Position numbers and translations under genes: made by a program. From JBAZCO01 sp041654915 (GTDB taxonomy: Bacteria; Bacillota; Clostridia; Christensenellales; DTU072): DNA of 7,526 nt. The stretch lies in NCBI GenBank assembly GCA_041654915.1, contig JBAZCO010000082.1, positions 1-7,526 on the forward strand, in the 5' to 3' direction. Under the pieces are notes generated by a model. The model was given only the letters and a program-made list of their open reading frames with translations, ran no database searches and had not been told where the DNA came from. Shown piece after piece: positions 1-5,931 of this stretch (positions are counted from its first letter, which is position 1; the number at the start of each line of letters is the position of its first letter).

Positions 1-1
1 G

Positions 2-883
2 CCGCTCCGCAGTCTTGGCAGTGCTTTTCATGTGGCTATGAACGGGGCAAGCGCAGGGCATAAGATTATCGAGCTGCTAGCTCTGCCAAATCCCGAATGG
101 GGAGAGGGTGAAGTTGTAGCCAAGGACATAGCGTTTGAGAATGTCACATTCTCCTACAACGGCGACCGCAATGTGCTAAAAAATGTAACAATGACCTTCC
201 CCGAAAAGGGAATGACCGCCATTGTTGGGGAGAGCGGCTCTGGCAAGTCAACGGTTGTCAATTTGATAATGGGGAGTAACCGTGCCGCAAGCGGCAAGGT
301 GATAATTGGGGGCAAGGAGATAAGCAACCTATCGCAAAAATCGTTGTTTTCTCGCCTTGCAGTAGTCAGTTACAACACTTATATATTCAACCAGTCGGTA
401 AAGGCTAACTTCCGTATGGCTAAGCCCGATTGCAGTGACCAAGAAATAATAGATACATTAAAAGCAGTTAATCTTGATAGATTTATCAAGACAAACGGCG
501 GATTGGACAAAGTGATTAGCGAGGACGCAAACAATATATCTGGCGGACAAAAACAGCGCCTTGCCCTTGCGGTAAATCTTATTGCCGATAAAAATATTTA
601 TATTTTTGACGAGGCAACAAGCAATATCGACATAGAGAGCGAGGCTATCATAATGAAAAATATAAAAAAACTTAGCCAAAGAGCGTCCGTGATTGTGATT
701 TCTCATCGCCTTGCCAATGTTATAGCTGCCGACAAAATTTACTTTATGCAAAAAGGTGAAGTAAAAGAGCAGGGTACACATATCCATCTTGTGGAGCTTA
801 AGGGGGGATATGCAAGGCTGTTTCTTGAGCAGAAAAGATTGGAGGAAGGCTACAAAAACCGTCCGCAGGAGGTGGTAGCTTGA
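2..883 (+). CDS. ABC transporter, exporter fold, ATP-binding/permease subunit 1 (3' part only)
   Basis: The reading frame is open to the left edge, so this is the C-terminal 293 residues of a larger protein. The GTG at 32 is internal. Counting from the codon at position 2, residues 1-24 (PLRSLGSAFHVAMNG and following) are the end of a six-helix ABC exporter membrane domain. The rest is the nucleotide-binding domain: A-loop Tyr52, Walker A GESGSGKST 76-84, signature ISGGQ 179-183, Walker B IYIFDE 199-204 with catalytic Glu204, D-loop SNID, switch His235. The Q-loop position, normally Gln, is Tyr124 (VVSYNTYIF). The gene overlaps the next exporter-fold ABC gene by 4 bases, so the two probably form a heterodimer in the cytoplasmic membrane. 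The sequence style resembles CydD/YbtP-like proteins, some of which take part in siderophore import. A multidrug or peptide exporter remains possible. The family call is firm; the substrate is unknown. Confidence 0.93.
   Translation, partial: PLRSLGSAFHVAMNGASAGHKIIELLALPNPEWGEGEVVAKDIAFENVTFSYNGDRNVLKNVTMTFPEKGMTAIVGESGSGKSTVVNLIMGSNRAASGKVIIGGKEISNLSQKSLFSRLAVVSYNTYIFNQSVKANFRMAKPDCSDQEIIDTLKAVNLDRFIKTNGGLDKVISEDANNISGGQKQRLALAVNLIADKNIYIFDEATSNIDIESEAIIMKNIKKLSQRASVIVISHRLANVIAADKIYFMQKGEVKEQGTHIHLVELKGGYARLFLEQKRLEEGYKNRPQEVVA
867..872 (+). promoter_or_regulatory. Strong ribosome binding site (AGGAGG) for ABC subunit 2
   Basis: AGGAGG lies 7 bases before TTG at 880 and 13 bases before the ATG at 886. 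The spacing favours the TTG start, which overlaps the upstream stop as TTGA. This site lies within the 3' end of the preceding gene. Confidence 0.75.
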
Positions 884-2589
884 ATATGCAAGAAAAAAAG
901 TTAAGGCGGAGCGGCGGCAAAATAATGGCTAGCCTAATCTCGCTGCTTGGCAGTTTGAGTTATATTATGATACTTGCCGTTATCAATGGCAGCTTGGGAT
1001 TTGTGTCGTCCATAGGCATCACGGTTTTTGGCGCTGTTGGGGTGGCAAAGGCTTTGGGTGAGCCTATTGCGCTTTCTTATGGATTGATTATTGGACTCAC
1101 CATTGGGTTTGGCGCATTGCGTGGCATTTTGCGCTACTTTGAGCAGTATGGCAACCACTACATTGCTTTCAAGTTGCTAGCGGTGTTGAGGGATAAGATT
1201 TTTAGTGCATTAAGAGCACTTGCTCCCGCTAAGTTGGAGAGCAAGAAAAAGGGTAGCATTATCGCTATGATTACCTCCGATATTGAAACCCTTGAAGTTT
1301 TTTATGCGCACACGGTTTCCCCCGTATTTATTGCCCTTTTTGTTTCCGTGGGAGTGTTGCTGTTTGTGGGATTTGTGTCAAGTTGGTACTTGGCGCTTGC
1401 GGCGGCAATAGGTTATGTTTGCCTTGCGATTATTTTACCTTACATATCCTCTGCAAAATTAAAAGAGCCGGGCGTGAAGTACCGCACAGAGTTCGCATCG
1501 TTTAATGCTTACTTTTTGGATAGTATTAAGGGGATTAAAGATATCGTGTTAAACAATGCGGGTGAGCAAAGAGAGCAGGAAGTAAACAGACGCTCGGAGA
1601 TACTGCTTGGCGAATCCAAAAAAATGAAAAACATCATTACCCGCTCATCGGCAATGACCGAAGTGGTGATAGCGGCATTCACCCTTATAGCGGCGGCGGT
1701 TGGCACGGTGTTAGTGCTTACCACTCCGCTAACCTTGGGTAAAATGATAATTGGGCTTGTGGCGGTCTTTAATAGTTTTGGTCCGGTTTTGGCTGTTGCG
1801 GCGCTGCCCGGCAACCTCAACCAAACATTTGCAAGCGGGGACAGAGTGCTTGACCTCTTAAAAGAAACCCCCGCCGTACAGCCGATAGTGGACGGCAAAA
1901 ACTTCTCCTATGACGGCATAGAAGTTAAGAACTTAAACTTTAGCTACGAGCAAGGCAAGCCCGTACTAAAAGATGTATTTATGCACGCCAAGCAGGGCGA
2001 AATTATCGGGATTGTTGGCGAAAGCGGTTCGGGCAAGTCCACACTGCTCAAACTTATGCTAAGGTTTTGGCAAAAGGATGGGGGCGAAATAAATTACAGC
2101 GGCATAGATATAGATGCAATCAACACCCAAAGTTTGATAGATAATGTCACAATGGTTAGCCAAAGCACCTACCTATTTGACGAGAGCATAGAGGACAACT
2201 TGAGAATAGCCAAGCAAGATGCAACAGAGGCGGAGCTTGAATCGGCTTGCAAACTTGCCTCTGTTCACGACTTTATTATGACACTTCCCGAGGCATACAA
2301 GACAAGGGTGGGTATGTTGGGGGATAATTTATCGGCGGGTGAAAAACAGCGCATAGGGCTTGCACGGGCATTTTTATCGGGGAGCGAGCTTATCTTGCTA
2401 GACGAGCCAACAAGCAATGTGGACAGTATAAACGAGGGAATTATTTTAAAAGCGCTTGTAGACCAAAAACATAAAAAGAGCATAATTTTAGTTTCCCACC
2501 GAGAGTCGACAATGGCGGTTGCTGATAGGATTTACCGTGTGGAAAACGGCAGTATGATTGAACAAATTAAGCGGAAGGCGGTTGCATAA
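880..2589 (+). CDS. ABC transporter, exporter fold, ATP-binding/permease subunit 2
   Basis: A 569-residue half-transporter with fused membrane and ATPase domains, the usual length for the family. About six hydrophobic segments lie near residues 17-40, 66-85, 146-167, 169-190, 258-281 and 287-309. The ATPase domain starts near 345 and has Walker A GESGSGKST 380-388, Q-loop Gln428 (VSQSTYLF), Walker B LILLDE 504-509 with Glu509, D-loop SNVD and switch His540. The signature is LSAGE (484-488) rather than LSGGQ, a degenerate form. The TTG start is chosen from the spacing to AGGAGG; ATG at 886 would remove two residues. It is probably the partner of the preceding gene: its degenerate signature would face that protein's degenerate Q-loop, leaving one intact ATPase site. 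General resemblance is to CydC/YbtQ-like subunits. The direction of transport cannot be read from sequence, but the adjacent ECF importer genes point towards uptake. Confidence 0.93.
   Translation: MNMQEKKLRRSGGKIMASLISLLGSLSYIMILAVINGSLGFVSSIGITVFGAVGVAKALGEPIALSYGLIIGLTIGFGALRGILRYFEQYGNHYIAFKLLAVLRDKIFSALRALAPAKLESKKKGSIIAMITSDIETLEVFYAHTVSPVFIALFVSVGVLLFVGFVSSWYLALAAAIGYVCLAIILPYISSAKLKEPGVKYRTEFASFNAYFLDSIKGIKDIVLNNAGEQREQEVNRRSEILLGESKKMKNIITRSSAMTEVVIAAFTLIAAAVGTVLVLTTPLTLGKMIIGLVAVFNSFGPVLAVAALPGNLNQTFASGDRVLDLLKETPAVQPIVDGKNFSYDGIEVKNLNFSYEQGKPVLKDVFMHAKQGEIIGIVGESGSGKSTLLKLMLRFWQKDGGEINYSGIDIDAINTQSLIDNVTMVSQSTYLFDESIEDNLRIAKQDATEAELESACKLASVHDFIMTLPEAYKTRVGMLGDNLSAGEKQRIGLARAFLSGSELILLDEPTSNVDSINEGIILKALVDQKHKKSIILVSHRESTMAVADRIYRVENGSMIEQIKRKAVA
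2573..2578 (+). promoter_or_regulatory. Probable ribosome binding site (GGAAGG) for the S component
   Basis: GGAAGG lies 10 bases before the ATG at 2589, whose A is the last base of the upstream TAA stop (TAATG). This supports start by coupled re-initiation. A rival start is ATG at 2640, preceded by GAGG at 2631-2634 with 5-base spacing. Confidence 0.45.
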
Positions 2590-3305
2590 TGGACAGAGAA
2601 GTACCTGATAAAGTAGTATCTGCAAATAAAGAGGTTACCATGGTGGAAGAGTTGCTTGTCAATATTGATGATATCAATACAGAGCAAGCAAGCTCACAAA
2701 CCGAGTATATGGCGGTTGCCGAGGGCGAGGACGACAATAAAGTTTTTCGCAAGTTTAAGATAAAAGATATCGTTTTTCTTGCAATGATGTCGGCGGCAAT
2801 GCTAATAACAGGGGCGATAATGCCGCTTGTAGGACAAATTCCCCTCTTTGGAATCATCCAACTTACGCTTGGCTTGCAGTTCTCCATATTCCCCGTAATA
2901 GGTATGATGAAAGTTAGAAAGCCGGGTGCGCTTATGTTCATATCCTTATTTTGCGGGGCGCTTATGGTCTTTATGAATACGGTGATGTTCCTATGTATGA
3001 TGCTTTGTGCGTTAGTTGCCGAAACGCTTGCACTCACAATCTTTCGTGGATACAAAAAAAATGGGGCAATTTTGCTTGCAGGTACAATATATTTTCCGCT
3101 AACCTTACCCTTTTTATATATATGGTACAAATATATATACACCATGACGGGCGAGGAGGGGCAAGCTGTTAGCGCATTTGTGGGTTCGTCCCCTGCGCTT
3201 GCCGTTGGGATATCGCTTGCAGTAATCGCACTTTGCTTTTTCGGCTCAATCATAGGTATGGTTATCTCCAAAGAACTTAAGAAGTCGGGTGTGATGAAAA
3301 AATGA
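2589..3305 (+). CDS. ECF transporter substrate-binding (S) component, Trep_Strep/MptD family
   Basis: A predicted integral membrane protein of 238 residues. Residues 1-55 are hydrophilic and acidic, followed by about five or six hydrophobic segments near 60-80, 87-105, 112-130, 131-152, 160-180 and 203-226. The RKPGAL motif (110-115) after the second segment and the general layout match the family known as Trep_Strep, which NCBI labels as the MptD family putative ECF S component. S components sit in the membrane and bind the small substrate; no substrate is established for this family to my knowledge. Its own EcfT and EcfA genes follow directly, as in a dedicated (group I) ECF system. Segment 122-140 is rich in Met and Cys. 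The long N-terminal extension is unusual for S proteins. The true start could be Met18 at 2640, but the TAATG overlap favours 2589. The family call is by recognition without a search. Confidence 0.8.
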   Translation: MDREVPDKVVSANKEVTMVEELLVNIDDINTEQASSQTEYMAVAEGEDDNKVFRKFKIKDIVFLAMMSAAMLITGAIMPLVGQIPLFGIIQLTLGLQFSIFPVIGMMKVRKPGALMFISLFCGALMVFMNTVMFLCMMLCALVAETLALTIFRGYKKNGAILLAGTIYFPLTLPFLYIWYKYIYTMTGEEGQAVSAFVGSSPALAVGISLAVIALCFFGSIIGMVISKELKKSGVMKK

Positions 3306-3976
3306 GTTTTTTAAGGTTGAAAAAAGAAATATATCCTTTAGTTGCCATTGCAGCGGGATTATTCATACTTCTTTTTGGGTTGATTATGGCAAAGACAGTG
3401 GAAAGCAGTTTTTTCTTGCTCGCTGTCTTTGTTTGGTTTTGGATTTTTGGTTGGAAACGGGCGTGCCTACACATTCTGCCCGTGTTTTTTGTCGTGGGAA
3501 CGGTGTTTTTTCTCATATTTTATTTTGCCACGGGCAAGGCGCTCAGCGCCCTATATATAGTAAACCGCTTGGCGGCGATACTGCTTGGCATAGTGCCGGG
3601 TATGGGTACTCGCCCTGTGCGTATGACACGCAACCTCTCCCAACTTAGAGTGCCTCGCTCTATCACGCTAGGGATGCTTATTGCTATGTCATTTCCGCCG
3701 TTGCTAGCGGGAGAAATTCGCCGTGTGCAAGAGGCAATGAAAACAAGGGGAGCGGGCAGTTTTTTAAGTCCGCAAATATTCTATCGTGCATTCCTAATCC
3801 CATTTGTTACAAGATTGGTGGCAATATCGGACACGCTTGCGCTGTCGGTGGAAACACGGGGATTTTCCCTTAGCAAAACCCCCTATACTGTCTATGAAAA
3901 GGAGAGTATTGCCCTTATCGATATCATATTCTTATTCGGTCTAATGGCAGGCGCAATTCTTATGGTGGTCTTATGA
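3302..3976 (+). CDS. ecfT: ECF transporter transmembrane coupling component EcfT
   Basis: A 224-residue membrane protein of the EcfT (CbiQ-like) family. Hydrophobic segments lie near residues 12-30, 34-49, 57-77, 83-100, 120-136 and 203-223. The long cytoplasmic coupling helices carry the two short Arg-containing motifs typical of EcfT: EAMKTRG at 144-150 and SVETRGF at 182-188. In the family these Arg motifs dock into grooves on the two ATPase subunits and pass ATP-driven movement to the S component. The start overlaps the S-component stop as ATGA, and only a weak ribosome binding site is visible, so translation is probably coupled. It is slightly short for EcfT (commonly about 250-270 residues) but both coupling motifs are present, so it looks functional. 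Confidence 0.88.
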   Translation: MSFLRLKKEIYPLVAIAAGLFILLFGLIMAKTVESSFFLLAVFVWFWIFGWKRACLHILPVFFVVGTVFFLIFYFATGKALSALYIVNRLAAILLGIVPGMGTRPVRMTRNLSQLRVPRSITLGMLIAMSFPPLLAGEIRRVQEAMKTRGAGSFLSPQIFYRAFLIPFVTRLVAISDTLALSVETRGFSLSKTPYTVYEKESIALIDIIFLFGLMAGAILMVVL

Positions 3977-5517
3977 AAGCAGTAGAACTCAAAGCGGTAA
4001 GCTTTTCTTATGACGAAAATATAGAGGTCTTTGATAACGCAGATTTTTATGCCGAATTTGGCGAGGTTACACTTGTTGCGGGGCAATCGGGCGAAGGCAA
4101 AAGCACGCTGCTATCTATAATTAGCGGCATTATTCCCAATGTTACCGAGGGGAAACTTCAAGGGCAAGTGCTAATTGACGGCGCAAGTATTAGAGGTATG
4201 CGCCTTGGCGACATCTGCCGCAGGGTGGGCGTGGTATTGCAAAATGCAGATGAGCAAATTGTGCATAAGCTTGTGGGGGACGAGATAGCGTTTGGCTGTG
4301 AAAACCTTGCCTTTCCCCCAGAGAAAATAAAAAGGCAAATAGATATCGTGTGCAGATTGCTAAAGCTAGACCCCATATGGAAAACCCGTACGCTGTCCGG
4401 CGGGCAAAAACAGCGGTTGATAACCGCATCTACTTTGGCGATGGGGCAGCGAGTGATTATTCTAGATGAGCCGCTTGCCAATTTGGACTCCGAGGGGGCG
4501 GCAGAACTTATGAATACACTCCGCACTCTTGCCTATTCGGGCTACGCAGTAATTGTTGTAGAGCATAGGTTGGATGTGGTTTTGCCGTATATGGATAGGG
4601 TGTGGCATATCGGTGAAAAAAAGATTAGCCTAGTCCAAGATAAATACTTATATTTGCAGCAGCAAAGCACCGTGATAAACGATTTCTGCCCGCCTTTTTC
4701 GGGAGATGAAACCCTTTTAGATTTGGACGGAGTTGGATTTAAAATAAAAGACACAGAAATCTTAAAAGATGTGTCTTGCAAGATACTCAAGGGCGCAAGA
4801 ACCGTCTTGATAGGGGAAAACGGCGGCGGCAAAACCACGCTTTTAAGGTTAATAGCACGGTTAAACAAGCCGACTAGCGGTAATATTACACAATATATAG
4901 ATAGCCGATTTAAAAAGAATTACAAAGGCAATAAAGCGTGGTATAATAAGGTGGGTGTGGTATATCAAAACCCCGACTACCAACTCTTTATGCAGACGGT
5001 GAAAGACGAAATTGCTTTTGGGGCAGAGTCACCCGAGTATGCAAAAAGAATTATCGAACTGTTCGGGCTAACCGCAATAGCGGAAAGGCATCCGCATTCT
5101 CTGTCGCAAGGGCAAAAGCGTAGGGTGTCAATTGCGGCAGTTGCCGCCTGCAAACCAGAGCTGCTGCTGCTAGACGAGCCAACCGTGGGGCAGGACTATG
5201 AGGGGCTTTGCGAACTTGTACATATACTAAATGCGCTCCATAAAGAATCGGGCAACACAATGATAACCATCACCCACGATATGCGTGCCGCCGAGGCACT
5301 TGCCGATAAGGCAATACTGCTTAAAGACGGCACAATAAAAGCGGAGGGCGGCAAGGCGCTTGTAAGAAGATATTTTTCTTTGCGTCCCATACTCAAAGGG
5401 AGAAGGCGCTGCGCAAACCGTCGAATGCAACACCGAAAAAGCTATATCAACAGTGCAAGAATGGCAAAAGGATACAAAGCAAAAAGAAAGATAATCAAAT
5501 ATAAAATCAGCAAATAG
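3973..5517 (+). CDS. Fused double ATPase of the ECF transporter (EcfA1-EcfA2 type)
   Basis: A 514-residue cytoplasmic protein with two complete ABC ATPase domains and no membrane segments. Domain 1 (about 1-215): A-loop Tyr13, Walker A GQSGEGKST 37-45, Q-loop Gln90 followed by the EcfA-like stretch NADEQIV...DEIAFG, signature LSGGQ 141-145, Walker B VIILDE 161-166, His198. Domain 2 (about 246-465): Walker A GENGGGKTT 281-289, Gln332 with NPDYQLF...DEIAFG, signature LSQGQ 377-381, Walker B with Asp401-Glu402, His435. Both sites look catalytically complete. The gene overlaps ecfT as ATGA and would power the EcfS/EcfT pair upstream. Oddity: residues 465-514 contain 20 Lys/Arg and no Asp/Glu, and a one-base shift at the T-run 5373-5377 would replace them with a balanced tail ending at 5494. 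The C-terminal end is therefore uncertain, while the two ATPase domains are not. Confidence 0.92.
   Translation: MKAVELKAVSFSYDENIEVFDNADFYAEFGEVTLVAGQSGEGKSTLLSIISGIIPNVTEGKLQGQVLIDGASIRGMRLGDICRRVGVVLQNADEQIVHKLVGDEIAFGCENLAFPPEKIKRQIDIVCRLLKLDPIWKTRTLSGGQKQRLITASTLAMGQRVIILDEPLANLDSEGAAELMNTLRTLAYSGYAVIVVEHRLDVVLPYMDRVWHIGEKKISLVQDKYLYLQQQSTVINDFCPPFSGDETLLDLDGVGFKIKDTEILKDVSCKILKGARTVLIGENGGGKTTLLRLIARLNKPTSGNITQYIDSRFKKNYKGNKAWYNKVGVVYQNPDYQLFMQTVKDEIAFGAESPEYAKRIIELFGLTAIAERHPHSLSQGQKRRVSIAAVAACKPELLLLDEPTVGQDYEGLCELVHILNALHKESGNTMITITHDMRAAEALADKAILLKDGTIKAEGGKALVRRYFSLRPILKGRRRCANRRMQHRKSYINSARMAKGYKAKRKIIKYKISK
5373..5377 (+). other. T5 run, possible frameshift point in the EcfA C-terminal tail
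   Basis: Five T bases span codons 467-469 of the fused ATPase, just after the second ATPase domain ends. Removing one T switches to a frame that reads RRYFLCVPYSKGEGAAQTVE and onward, with mixed charge, to a TAA at 5492-5494, giving a protein of about 506 residues. The annotated frame instead reads an extremely basic tail. This could be a sequencing error, a real mutation, or chance. Confidence 0.4.
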
Positions 5518-5523
5518 CGGAGG
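5518..5523 (+). promoter_or_regulatory. Ribosome binding site (CGGAGG) for the cupin gene
   Basis: CGGAGG directly follows the TAG stop of the ATPase gene and lies 5 bases before ATG at 5529. It is the second strong ribosome binding site in the operon, so the cupin can be translated without coupling to the gene before it. Confidence 0.8.
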
Positions 5524-5528
5524 CAAAA

Positions 5529-5870
5529 ATGAAAAAATATATTAAAAATATCGAACACAGCACGGTAGTTGAGCTAGAAAATCAAGTGGAATACCTAAGC
5601 GGACAAATTGTAAGCAAAACTTTGTCGCAAAACAAATTTAACAGTTTAACATTGTTTGCCTTTGACAAAGACGAGGAAATCAGCACCCACGACTCATCGG
5701 GTGATGCTATGATAACCGCCCTAGACGGAGTTGGTAAAATCACCATAGACGGCAAAGACTATCAGCTTAAAAAAGGCGAGTCAATCGTAATGCCAGCCAA
5801 CATCCCCCACGCAGTCTATGCCGAGGAGCGTTTCAAAATGGTACTGTTAGTAATATTCCCCGTAGCCTAA
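5529..5870 (+). CDS. Small single-domain cupin protein
   Basis: A 113-residue protein with the cupin beta-barrel pattern, a normal length for a one-domain cupin. Motif 1 is around residues 48-70 (EEISTHDSSGD...GVGKITI) and motif 2 around 83-97 (GESIVMPANIPHAVY). Only two of the usual metal ligands are clear: His54 in motif 1 and His94 in motif 2. The second His of the HxH pair is Ser56, and the usual Glu is not obvious. There is no signal peptide or membrane segment, so it should be cytoplasmic. Very similar small cupins are, to my recollection, common in clostridia with no assigned function. It lies 11 bases after the ATPase gene and is probably cotranscribed, but a role in transport is a guess. 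It could bind a small ligand or metal, or be a passenger gene. Confidence 0.85.
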   Translation: MKKYIKNIEHSTVVELENQVEYLSGQIVSKTLSQNKFNSLTLFAFDKDEEISTHDSSGDAMITALDGVGKITIDGKDYQLKKGESIVMPANIPHAVYAEERFKMVLLVIFPVA

Positions 5871-5931
5871 AAAGCAACTCCTTGGGGTTATTTAAAAATT
5901 AAAAATCGATGTTATTTATCTCGCTTTTTAG
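5867..5931. repeat. 9-bp inverted repeat bracketing the convergent gene ends
   Basis: CTAAAAAGC at 5867-5875 is the exact reverse complement of GCTTTTTAG at 5923-5931. The left arm covers the cupin stop codon and the right arm lies in the last codons of the minus-strand coupling protein. The 47-base spacer is long for a classic intrinsic terminator, but either strand would read GC followed by five T at the far arm. It may help end transcription in both directions, or be a chance match in AT-rich sequence. Confidence 0.3.

Noticed and set aside
32..34. GTG as the start of the first ABC gene
   Set aside because: The frame stays open to the left edge and the ten upstream codons (PLRSLGSAFH) fit the end of an ABC exporter membrane domain, so the gene is truncated by the window.
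608..2424. Near-repeat DNA GACGAGxCAACAAGCAAT at 608 and 2401
   Set aside because: Both copies encode the Walker B/D-loop DE-TSN of homologous ATPase domains, so this is shared protein ancestry and not a separate repeat element.
2567..3271. Long minus-strand open frame (234 codons) opposite the S-component gene
   Set aside because: Its translation is Ser/Thr/Ile/Pro-rich with no recognisable domain, and the + strand carries a coherent membrane protein that links into the operon by start-stop overlaps. It is a shadow.
4158..4526. Minus-strand open frame opposite the first ATPase domain of the fused EcfA
   Set aside because: The + strand encodes perfect ABC motifs over the same stretch, and the minus frame shows no motif or ribosome binding site.
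5499..5506. TATAAA-like box upstream of the cupin as an internal promoter
   Set aside because: No credible -35 hexamer lies at the right distance, and the region is generally A-rich coding sequence. Cotranscription with the ECF genes is simpler.
5876..5889. Small hairpin AACTC-CTTG-GGGTT between the convergent genes as an intrinsic terminator
   Set aside because: The stem has only 5 pairs including a G-T wobble on the + strand and becomes a C-A mismatch on the minus strand. The following sequence is not a clean T-run on the + strand.
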